Shown piece by piece: positions 1-5,826 of a stretch of 5,847 bases of DNA (positions are counted from its first letter, which is position 1; each line of letters starts with the position of its first letter). The DNA comes from Streptomyces violaceus (GTDB lineage Bacteria > Actinomycetota > Actinomycetes > Streptomycetales > Streptomycetaceae), in assembly GCA_000715635.1 (NCBI GenBank), contig KL569206.1, forward strand, positions 4,802 through 10,648. Direction: 5' to 3'. Both the position numbers and the translations under genes were made by a program. Under the pieces are notes generated by a model. It searched no databases, was not told the DNA's origin, and was given only the letters and a program-made list of their open reading frames with translations.

Positions 1-45
1 GGGCGCGGGGAACTGCGCGACAAGCCACGACGGACCGCAAGCCGC
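1..45. repeat. Dispersed Streptomyces intergenic repeat, partial at contig edge
   Basis: The stretch GGGCGCGGGGAACTGCGCGA, followed by CAAGCCACGACGG and a run ending in GCCGC, matches from memory a short repeat that occurs many times between genes in Streptomyces genomes, often just after stop codons. It carries a GCGC...GCGC self-complementary core at 3-6 and 15-18, so it could fold as RNA. Here it begins at base 1 and ends within two bases of the glycosyltransferase stop codon, in keeping with a 3'-flanking position. The repeat probably continues off the window, and its multicopy nature would explain why a short-read assembly stopped here. Recognition is by recall, not by search. Confidence 0.65.
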
Positions 46-46
46 C

Positions 47-1195
47 TCACGGCCCCCAGCCCCTCACCGCCTCCGCGGCCACCACCCGAAACTGCCGCAC
101 AGTCCGGTCCCACCGGAACTGCGCCGCCCGCTCCCGCGCAGCCTTCCCCATCAACTCCCGCTCCCGCCCGGCCAGGGCCAGCGCACACCACGCCGCGGCG
201 AACGAGGACTCGCCCTGTGCGAGCACCCCGGTCTCACCATCCACCACGGAGTCCTTGAGCCCGGGCACATCGAAGGCCACACTCGGCGTCTCCCGGGCCG
301 CGGCCTCCGTGACGACCAGGCCCCACCCCTCCACGGCGGAGGGATGCAGCAACAACCAGGCCGCACACAGCAGCCGGTGCTTCTCGGCCTCGGAGACATA
401 CCCGGTGAACTCCACACCGGGCCCGGCCAGCCGCTCCAGCCGTTCGCGCTCCGGCCCGTCCCCGACGATCACCAACCGCCCGCCGGTCACCGGCCGCACC
501 CGCTCCCACAACCGCAACAGCAGATCGATCCGCTTGTACTCGACGAGCCGCCCGACGGCGACGAACAACGGCTCGGCCGAGCGCTCGGCTCTGGGCCCCG
601 GCTCCTCGACCCCGTTGTGCACGACCCGGATACGGTCCCGCTCGACCCCGATCGCATGCAGCGCGTGGGCCGTCGAGGAGGACACGGCGACCATCAGGCT
701 CCGCTGCTGCGCACCGGTCAGCGCCCAGTGTTCGAGTCTTCGGCCGATCCGCGCCGCCGGGGCCAGCGGCCCGCCGAAGCGCATCTTCCACAAATCCGTA
801 TGGACGTGGTTGACCAGACACAGCGTGGGACCGCGATGCCACAACGGCGCCAGGTACGGCATGCCGTTGCACACCTCGACCAGCAGATCGCAGTCGCCGA
901 CCTGGCGGGCGAAGGCGGAACGGGCGCGCAGATAGTGCCCGTACGGGCCGCCCGCCGACACGACCCGGTAGTCACGGAAGGCCGCAGGGCCTCCGCACAG
1001 CAGGGTCACCTGGTGGCCCAGCCGGGTCAGCCCGTCGGCGAGCTTGTCGACCAGCAGCTCGGAGCCGCCGGCGGACGGGTTGTCCAGGTCACGATGGGCG
1101 AGGAAGACGATCCGGCGCGGATGTGGGGGGAGCGCCGGAAGGGGTCGCTGCGCGCCGAGGGAGGCGCGCAGCGGGGACGGTACGTGCTGGGGCAT
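47..1195 (-). CDS. Glycosyltransferase family 4 (GT-B fold)
   Basis: This 382-residue protein has the usual length and layout of a retaining GT4 enzyme, which moves a sugar from a nucleotide-sugar donor to an acceptor on the cytoplasmic side of the membrane. The N-terminal Rossmann-like half starts near residue 28 (RRIVFLAHRD) and has a glycine-rich loop AGGSE (42-46). The donor-binding half has VGRLVEYKRID with Arg216 and Lys221, VIVGDGPE (242-249), and the EX7E motif at Glu289/Glu297 inside HPSAVEGWGLVVTE. There is no signal peptide or TM segment. The ATG is supported by GGAG (complement of 1201-1204) five bases upstream. It lies downstream of a DUF3068 gene on the same strand, as in the mycobacterial Rv0225-Rv0227c region, so an envelope glycolipid or polysaccharide acceptor is plausible. 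Donor and acceptor cannot be read from the sequence. Confidence 0.93.
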   Translation of the reverse strand: MPQHVPSPLRASLGAQRPLPALPPHPRRIVFLAHRDLDNPSAGGSELLVDKLADGLTRLGHQVTLLCGGPAAFRDYRVVSAGGPYGHYLRARSAFARQVGDCDLLVEVCNGMPYLAPLWHRGPTLCLVNHVHTDLWKMRFGGPLAPAARIGRRLEHWALTGAQQRSLMVAVSSSTAHALHAIGVERDRIRVVHNGVEEPGPRAERSAEPLFVAVGRLVEYKRIDLLLRLWERVRPVTGGRLVIVGDGPERERLERLAGPGVEFTGYVSEAEKHRLLCAAWLLLHPSAVEGWGLVVTEAAARETPSVAFDVPGLKDSVVDGETGVLAQGESSFAAAWCALALAGRERELMGKAARERAAQFRWDRTVRQFRVVAAEAVRGWGP

Positions 1196-1432
1196 GGGTG
1201 CTCCAACTCGTCTCGGGGTGCGGAACTCAGCGTGGGGAAAACGTGGGGGTCTGTCCGAAGGGGAGTCTGAGGGGAGTCTCGGAAAAGTCGGCCTGTGGGG
1301 GGCCTGAGCTCTTCCTGGGAGGGGAGTGTGGACGGGATGTGCTGGGGTGGGGTTGGACAGTTTTCGCCCGGACGATCGCCACGGCTACTCACCGGTGTGA
1401 CAATTTCGGGCTTTGTTGGAGCTGACGTCACA
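1196..1432. other. 237-base non-coding gap between DUF3068 and glycosyltransferase genes
   Basis: Both flanking genes read leftward, so this gap probably holds the end of the DUF3068 transcript and a promoter or leader for the glycosyltransferase. I see no convincing gene in it. The best promoter-like pair on the minus strand is TTGTCA (complement of 1398-1403), 17 bases from GGCGAT (complement of 1375-1380), which is weak at the -10. Two short palindromes are present: CACCGGTG (1390-1397) and TGACGTCA (1423-1430). TGTGAC (1396-1401) and GTCACA (1427-1432) form a 6-base inverted repeat right after the DUF3068 stop, with no T-run. A direct repeat at 1260-1279 is listed separately. Confidence 0.5.
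1260..1279. repeat. 11-base-period direct repeat (GGGGAGTCT x2) in leader region
   Basis: GGGGAGTCT occurs at 1260-1268 and again at 1271-1279, an 11-base period. A looser copy, GGGGGTCT, lies at 1245-1252. On the coding strand of the glycosyltransferase these read AGACTCCCC, about 65-85 bases before its ATG. The spacing of one helical turn fits a protein-binding site, but the sequence matches no operator I know. Confidence 0.35.
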
Positions 1433-2428
1433 TCACATCGTGAGGGTGGGCTGGGGCGTATCGGGTGTTTCGGACGGAACAGGCTGCTCCGGCTCCTTCC
1501 GCCCACGCGCCACGAGAACACCACCCACCACCACGAGCACAAAGCCGGTCACCGCGGCCCCGATCGGCAACGTCTCGCCCACCAGCCGCAGTTGGCCGCT
1601 GTCCCGTTTGGCCTGCCGCACCGCTTCCTTCTGGGTGGCGGTCGTGAACGAGACCTTCCGGCTGTCCAGCAGCACCGCCGCGTCCTTCTTCCCGCCCGGC
1701 GCCCGCAGGGTCCGCCTGGGTCCGGTCTGCGCGTAGATCACGCGGCCGGTGGCCTGGTCGACGACCAGCTCGAACCCGTGGTTGGAGTACCACTCCTCGG
1801 CCAGCACCTGCGGCCGGTCCGGCTGGTCGACGATGCTGCCGGGCACCATCCGCGTGCCGGTCCTGGTCGGCGGCACCGAGCCGGTGAACTTGTAGCCCGT
1901 GTAGCCCTGGACCTTCTCGGTGCCCCGGTAGCGCAGGACGACGGTGTCGCCGAGGGTGTTGTCCCACCACTGGTACGAGCGTTTCTGCACGTCGAAGGGG
2001 AACTTCAGATAGGCCTCGCCCTCGATGTACGGCTTCTCCCCGCAGCAGTGCACCGGCCGGGTGGTCTTCCGGTCCATCACCCAGCGGTGCGGCGTGAAGT
2101 CCAGCGCGTCGTGCGGATCGGCGGCCGGCAGCGACTTGTCGGTGTCGACCGTGGTGATCACGTCCCAGACGGCCTTGCCGCTGCGTTCGCTGTCCTCGAC
2201 GTTGCCCCGGACCCGCTGGGTCACGGTGATCTTCCGGTCGGGCACCGTCTCGATCCGGTCAGTGTCGAAGACGCTGCCCCGCCCGGTGTAGACGGCGGTC
2301 GTGTCGATGTCGGTCGGATTCACCGCGGCACGCGGCTGCACGTACCAGGCGAGCAGGGGCGCCAGCACCAGCAGGAACGTGCCGAGACCCAGCAGGACCA
2401 GGGAAAACGGAGAGGTTGTACGGCGCAT
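1433..2428 (-). CDS. DUF3068 / PorA-PgfA-type two-TM envelope protein
   Basis: This 331-residue protein has the DUF3068 layout (NCBI also names this family PorA): an N-terminal TM helix at about 9-30 (VLLGLGTFLLVLAPLLAWYV), a large extracytoplasmic beta-rich domain (about 31-284), a second TM helix (about 285-307) and a short Pro/Glu-rich cytoplasmic tail. Family-like stretches are VYTGRGSVFDTD, a vicinal Cys128-Cys129 pair in PVHCCGEKPY, and FPFDVQKRSYQWWD. The ATG is preceded by GGAG (complement of 2436-2439) at seven bases, and a strong promoter lies at 2513-2541. The mycobacterial relative PgfA (MSMEG_0317/Rv0227c) is reported to bind trehalose monomycolate and support polar growth with MmpL3. 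Streptomyces make no mycolic acids, so the ligand here must differ. The adjacent GT4 gene supports an envelope role. Confidence 0.88.
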   Translation of the reverse strand: MRRTTSPFSLVLLGLGTFLLVLAPLLAWYVQPRAAVNPTDIDTTAVYTGRGSVFDTDRIETVPDRKITVTQRVRGNVEDSERSGKAVWDVITTVDTDKSLPAADPHDALDFTPHRWVMDRKTTRPVHCCGEKPYIEGEAYLKFPFDVQKRSYQWWDNTLGDTVVLRYRGTEKVQGYTGYKFTGSVPPTRTGTRMVPGSIVDQPDRPQVLAEEWYSNHGFELVVDQATGRVIYAQTGPRRTLRAPGGKKDAAVLLDSRKVSFTTATQKEAVRQAKRDSGQLRLVGETLPIGAAVTGFVLVVVGGVLVARGRKEPEQPVPSETPDTPQPTLTM

Positions 2429-2512
2429 CCGGGCACTCCAGTGGCTTGGGACGGCTCGACGTACGAGAGGGCCGGCACGGCGGAGGAATCAGCGCGTGCG
2501 GTTGGGCCGGGA

Positions 2513-2541
2513 ACCGTAGGCCGCTCTTGACGGGGTGTCAA
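2513..2541 (-). promoter_or_regulatory. Sigma-70/HrdB-type promoter for the DUF3068 gene
   Basis: Reading the minus strand, a perfect -35 box TTGACA (complement of 2536-2541) is followed by a 17-base spacer and the -10 box TACGGT (complement of 2513-2518), which fits the actinobacterial TANNNT pattern. The transcript would start near 2506 and give a leader of about 78 bases before the ATG at 2428. This is the best promoter in the window. It points at the DUF3068 gene and possibly reads through to the glycosyltransferase. Confidence 0.72.
2527..2541. promoter_or_regulatory. TTGAC-N5-GTCAA dyad, candidate operator
   Basis: TTGAC (2527-2531) and GTCAA (2537-2541) form a perfect inverted repeat with spacer GGGGT. 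The right arm is most of the minus-strand -35 box, so a protein bound here would cover the DUF3068 promoter. The left arm gives TTGACG on the plus strand, but no TANNNT -10 box lies at the right distance for rightward transcription. The PucR-type regulator encoded 250 bases away is an obvious candidate ligand. That link is inference from position only. Confidence 0.4.
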
Positions 2542-2596
2542 TGCTTGTCGAGACTGGGCGCGACAGGCAGGGACGGGGTGCCGGGGTGGGGAAACC

Positions 2597-2626
2597 TCCG
2601 GACGATCTCCGGACGAATCCGGACAG
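2597..2626. repeat. Three direct repeats TCCGGACGA, helical-turn spacing
   Basis: TCCGGACGA occurs at 2597-2605 and 2608-2616, with a third copy TCCGGACAG at 2618-2626. The start-to-start distances are 11 and 10 bases. Each copy contains the palindrome TCCGGA. The array ends 16 bases before the ATG of the small membrane peptide and its last copy abuts the AGAGAGG ribosome-binding site (2625-2631). Repeats placed on one face of the helix suggest cooperative binding of a regulator to the small-peptide/PucR operon. I could not find a TA-containing -10 box on the plus strand between 2532 and 2642. Confidence 0.5.
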
Positions 2627-2642
2627 AGAGGCTGACCCTGCG

Positions 2643-2795
2643 ATGTCGAGACTGCTCGCTGCCGCGCTGACCGTCGCGCTCGCCGCCGCCCTTGCCGTGG
2701 GCGCCGCGCTGGGCGTGGTCGCGCTGCTCCAGGCCACACCCGACCAGCCGAACACACCCCTGATCACGTACGAGCAAGCGGACCAGGGGAGTTGA
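2643..2795 (+). CDS. Small single-TM (or secreted) peptide, DUF2613-like
   Basis: This 50-residue peptide starts MSRLLAAALTVALAAALAVG and has one hydrophobic segment (about 4-29), then a short Pro/Asn/Gln-rich tail with TPDQPNTPLITYE. The size, the single N-terminal TM segment and the tail resemble actinobacterial small secreted or membrane proteins of the DUF2613 type (such as Rv0236A), but that assignment is from recall and weak. The ATG has AGAGAGG 11 bases upstream, slightly far. In-frame GTG at 2535 and ATG at 2541 would add 36 or 34 hydrophilic residues before the TM segment and run through the direct repeats and the divergent promoter, so I prefer 2643. Its stop lies two bases before the PucR gene start, and AGGGGAG inside its last codons serves that gene. 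The two are probably co-transcribed and translationally coupled, which hints at a joint function. Confidence 0.68.
   Translation: MSRLLAAALTVALAAALAVGAALGVVALLQATPDQPNTPLITYEQADQGS
2785..2791 (+). promoter_or_regulatory. Ribosome-binding site fixing the PucR gene start
   Basis: AGGGGAG lies six bases before GTG at 2798. An in-frame TTG at 2792 would have no spacing from this site, and TTG is a rare start, so the GTG is the better choice. The site sits within the last codons of the small-peptide gene, a typical coupling arrangement. Confidence 0.7.
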
Positions 2796-2797
2796 CG

Positions 2798-4042
2798 GTG
2801 ACGGCCGCCCGCACCGGAACCGTCACCACGCGCTCGGCCTGGCACGACGTACCGCGCTTCCAGGTGCGCCGGTTCGCGGCGATCGCCATGGCCGAGGCAC
2901 CCGCGCTCGCCGAGGAGATCCTCTGCGAGATACAGCGCGAGTACCCCCATCTGCCCGTCGTCCTCGACGACTCCGGCGAGCCCATGGCCCTGGTCGGCAT
3001 CCGCCGCGCCATCGAGGTCTTCGTGCAGCACCTGGAACACTCGGAGGGGCGGCCCACCGTCCCGCCCGGCGTCTTCCAGGACTTCGGCCGCGGCGAGGGC
3101 CTGAACGGCCGCTCGCTCGACTCCCTCCAGGCCATCTACCGCATGGGCGTACGCCTGGCCTGGCGCCGCTTCGCCGACATCGGCCAGCGCGTGGAGATCC
3201 CGCCCCCGGCGATGTACGAACTCGTCGACGCGGGCTACGAGTACCTGGACGGCCTCGTCGACCAGTCCGTGCGCGGCTACGCCGAGGCGGCGGCCCGCCA
3301 GGCCGGTGAACGCCTGCGCCTGCAGCGCCGGTTGATGGAACTGCTCCTCGCCGAGCACCACCGCGGCGACCCCGCCGAGGCCCTCACCGAACGGGCCGCC
3401 CGGATCGGCTGGCCCCTGCCGGCCAAGGTCGCGGTCGGAGTCCTGCTGCGCCCCGCCCGGGAGGCCATGGCCCCCGCGGTCGGCCAGGGCGTGCTGCTCG
3501 ACATGGAGTACGAGCAGCCCCGCATGGTCGTACCCGACCCGGGCGCGGCAGGCCGCCCCGAGCTGCTGCACCGGGCCCTGGCCGGCTGGTCCGGCGCGAT
3601 CGGCCCGCCCGTACCGCTCGCCGACGCGGCGAAGTCGCTGCGCTGGGCCGAGGCGGCGGTACGCCTGATGGAACGGGAGCTGCTCCCCTCGGGCGAGGTC
3701 CTCTACTGCACCGAGCACACCGAGGCGCTGGTCCTCCTCCAGCCGGAGGAACTCATCGAGGACCTGGCCCTGAGATGCCTGGCCCCCCTGACCCACTGCG
3801 GCCCCACCCACGGCCGCCGCCTCGCGGAAACGCTCCTGGCCTGGCTGGAGACCAGGGGCGGAGCCCCGGAGGTCGCGACCCGCCTGGGCGTCCATCCCCA
3901 GACGGTCCGCTACCGCCTGCGCCAGATCCGGGAACTGTGGGGCGACGAGATCGACAACCCCGACCGCCGGTTCGAACTGGAACTGGTGCTGCGGGCGCAG
4001 CGGCTGCGGGGGGAGTTGGGGGCGATGCGCGGGCGACGGTGA
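2798..4042 (+). CDS. PucR-family transcriptional regulator
   Basis: This 414-residue cytoplasmic protein has the three-part architecture of streptomycete PucR/CdaR-type regulators. Residues about 20-165 are helical and resemble the RsbRD N-terminal domain (GLNGRSLDSLQAIYRMGVRL at 101-120). Residues about 205-310 look like the degenerate GGDEF-like middle domain. The C-terminal helix-turn-helix lies at about 341-404, with GAPEVATRLGVHPQTVRYRL followed by RQIRELWG and FELELVLRAQRLRG, which is characteristic of the family. The regulator FasR of fatty-acid synthesis has been described as PucR-like, but no fab genes lie beside this gene, so I do not assign that role. It is the second gene of a coupled pair with the small membrane peptide and converges on the TerD-nuclease gene. 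Autoregulation through the TCCGGA repeats or the TTGAC dyad is possible but not shown. Confidence 0.9.
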   Translation: MTAARTGTVTTRSAWHDVPRFQVRRFAAIAMAEAPALAEEILCEIQREYPHLPVVLDDSGEPMALVGIRRAIEVFVQHLEHSEGRPTVPPGVFQDFGRGEGLNGRSLDSLQAIYRMGVRLAWRRFADIGQRVEIPPPAMYELVDAGYEYLDGLVDQSVRGYAEAAARQAGERLRLQRRLMELLLAEHHRGDPAEALTERAARIGWPLPAKVAVGVLLRPAREAMAPAVGQGVLLDMEYEQPRMVVPDPGAAGRPELLHRALAGWSGAIGPPVPLADAAKSLRWAEAAVRLMERELLPSGEVLYCTEHTEALVLLQPEELIEDLALRCLAPLTHCGPTHGRRLAETLLAWLETRGGAPEVATRLGVHPQTVRYRLRQIRELWGDEIDNPDRRFELELVLRAQRLRGELGAMRGRR

Positions 4043-4047
4043 GCCCT

Positions 4048-4084
4048 CCGGGCGGCACACCCGGCGATGACCACCGCCGCCCGG
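4048..4084. terminator. Candidate bidirectional terminator between convergent genes
   Basis: CCGGGCGGC (4048-4056) and GCCGCCCGG (4076-4084) are perfect 9-base inverted arms around a 19-base loop, within the 45-base gap between two convergent stop codons. An alternative small hairpin pairs CCGGG (4048-4052) with CCCGG (4060-4064). No T-run follows on either strand, which is common for streptomycete terminators, so the call rests on the stem and its position. Confidence 0.45.
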
Positions 4085-4087
4085 CTG

Positions 4088-5826
4088 TCACACCGCGGCC
4101 CGCTCCTTCGCCACCGTGCGCCCGGATGCCGGAGCGTCCAGGTGGACCACCACGGAGGAGTGGAACCGCTGCACGGCGTCGTCGACACTGCGGATGAAGC
4201 CGGACTCGGCGCTTCCCCGGCCGCTGCCCATGCCCTTGAAGAGGGACAGGCGGAAGCCGGTGATCCGGGTGGCGTTGTCCTTGGGGAGCAGGTCGGCCGG
4301 TTCGGGGCGCAGCCGCTCCAGCGTGCCCCGGGGGCCGCCGGTCCCGCCCTCCACCAGGGTCTCGACATGCAGGTCCGCCGGTGCCTCGGCGAGCCGCCGG
4401 ACCAGGCGCTTGGCCCAGGTCAGGGGGTAGCCCTGCTCGGGTGCCGGAATCTCCACGGACGTGCGCAGCTTGGCGGTCCGCAGATCGGCGCTGAGGGTGA
4501 GCAGGCCGGGTGCCCCCTCGACGCGCAGTTCCGCCTGGAGCCTGCCCTCCAGGCAGAGTTGGTCGGCGAGGCGGGCGCGGCGGGCCCCGGGGTCGGTACC
4601 GCGCCTGGTGCGCTGGGCGGGCAGCACCTTCTGCCCGAGTTCGCCGCCGAGCCGCAGGCACACCTGGCGGATGAGTCGCTCCCAGCTCTCCACCACCTCC
4701 AGGGCGCGCGGGTCGCCCTGGCAGAGCGTCTCGTCGTTGATCCCGTTGCGCACGGGCACCCAGGCCGAGCCCATGTTCTGGAAGCCATGGCAACCGGAGT
4801 TCTCGTGCTGGAGGTAGTGCAGAAGGTCCTGGAGCAGCCAGGTGCGGGCCGCGTTGCCGACGCCCTCGTGCCGGATCAGCATCTGTGCCTGGTGGGCCAC
4901 TTCGGCCCAGGAGAGGTGCCAGAGCGCCACCTGGTGCTTGCGTCGCCGGTCGATCTTGACGTCGACCAGGGGGCTGCCCTCCAGCGCGACGTCGTTCGAC
5001 AGCGTGATCACGGCCTCGTAGCCCCGCCGGGCCGCGATGTCCATGTAGGCCTGCACCTGGTCGGACCTGAGGGGGTTGCCGTTGGTCTTGGTCTCGACGA
5101 GTGCCGTCCACAGCTTGCCGGCGCGTTCGACGCGGATCACTCCGTCGGGGCGCCGGGGCGTGTCACCGTGCGGCAGGGAGACCTCGGTGAAGGTCTCCAT
5201 GCGGCCGGACGGCGCGCCGAAGGGAGCGGTGATACGCCTGCCGAACCGGGGCACCTGGGCCATCACCGACAACAGCACCGACGTGGCCCGCGTCTCCCGG
5301 TCCCGGTCGTTCTTGAGCGCCGACACCGGAAAGAGCCGGGCCTGCTTCCAGGACTCGTTCTCCGCCAGGCTCTTCACGGGCGCCCTGGGCGGCGTGACCT
5401 TCTTCTTCGCGGTCCGGGGCCGGGCCGTCCGCTTCTTCGGCGCGGCTTCCTCCTCCGCGTCGACCGGTCCGCGCGGTGCGGGGACGGCCTCCAGCGTCGC
5501 CCGTGACCGGACGTCGGGCGCGATGCCGGCGGCGGTATCCTCCGCGACCGCCGTTTCGGACTCCGCCTCGGGCTCCGTCTCCGTCTCGGGTTCCGTCCCG
5601 GGCTCCGCCTCGTCGTCCTCGATGTCGACGCCGAAGTCCGTCGCCAGCCCTGCCAGCCCGCTCTCGTAGCCCTGCCCGACGGCCCGGAACTTCCACTCCT
5701 CCGCCCGCCGGTACAGCTCACCGAAGATGATCGCGCTCACCTCGCCGGCGTCCTCGATGACGAACCGCAGGAGGCTCTCGCCCACCGCGTCGGCCAGCGT
5801 CACCTTCAGGTCGTCCAGCTCCCCGA
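4088..5826 (-). CDS. TerD-PD-(D/E)XK nuclease fusion protein, 5' truncated
   Basis: This is the 3' part (about 578 codons) of a multidomain stress protein. Residue numbers here count from the in-frame GTG codon at 5803. Residues 1-60 are the end of a TerD domain, with the signature EEWKFRAVGQGYESGLAGLA then TDFGV. An acidic Glu/Thr/Pro linker (61-121) and a Lys/Arg/Pro patch (123-143) follow. Residues about 150-310 look like a PD-(D/E)XK nuclease fold: RPDGVIRV with Asp220, then ALVETK with Glu237 and Lys239, then DQVQAYMDIA with Gln249. The last 260 residues (311-571) I cannot assign. The GTG at 5803 is probably not the start: the frame reads GELDDLK upstream of it, and an artificial stop (TAA) arises only inside the adapter. 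TerD domains are about 190 residues, so some 120 residues including the calcium-binding part are missing. Ter proteins have been linked by comparative genomics to stress, phage defence and DNA processing. The role here is inferred. Confidence 0.85.
5559..5612. repeat. Low-complexity imperfect repeat encoding the acidic linker
   Basis: CTCCGCCTCG, GGCTCCGTCTC, GGTTCCGTCCC and GGCTCCGCCTCG follow each other as imperfect short repeats. On the coding strand they give the alternating Glu/Pro/Thr/Ser linker between the TerD and nuclease domains (about residues 65-82). Such repeats often vary in copy number between strains and are prone to assembly error. Confidence 0.6.

Noticed and set aside
1396..1432. 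TGTGAC/GTCACA inverted repeat as terminator of the DUF3068 gene
   Set aside because: Only six base pairs around a 25-base loop with no T-run. Too weak to call.
1027..1542. A minus-strand frame of 171 codons spanning the gap before the glycosyltransferase
   Set aside because: It overlaps both neighbouring genes, has Pro/Ser/Arg-rich content and no ribosome-binding site at possible starts within the gap.
1295..2530. A 411-codon open frame on the plus strand opposite the DUF3068 gene
   Set aside because: Composition is Arg/Gly/Pro/His/Gln-rich nonsense typical of antisense frames in high-GC DNA. The minus-strand gene has recognisable TM helices, an RBS and a promoter.
2535..2642. A longer 84-86-residue form of the small membrane peptide starting at GTG 2535 or ATG 2541
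   Set aside because: The added residues are charged and unlike a signal peptide, and they would cover the promoter dyad and the direct repeats. GGGG before ATG 2541 is a possible RBS, so the longer form is not fully excluded.
2792..2797. TTG at 2792 as the PucR gene start
   Set aside because: It directly abuts the AGGGGAG site with no spacing. GTG at 2798 has six bases and is a common streptomycete start.
2489..4060. A 523-codon open frame on the minus strand opposite the PucR gene
   Set aside because: It mirrors the codon phase of the PucR gene, shows no domain I recognise, and would overlap the divergent control region. The plus-strand frame has a clear PucR helix-turn-helix.
3753..5111. 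A 452-codon minus-strand frame across the PucR and TerD-nuclease genes
   Set aside because: It runs through the ends of two well-supported convergent genes, with low-complexity Pro/Gly/Arg content and no recognisable motif.
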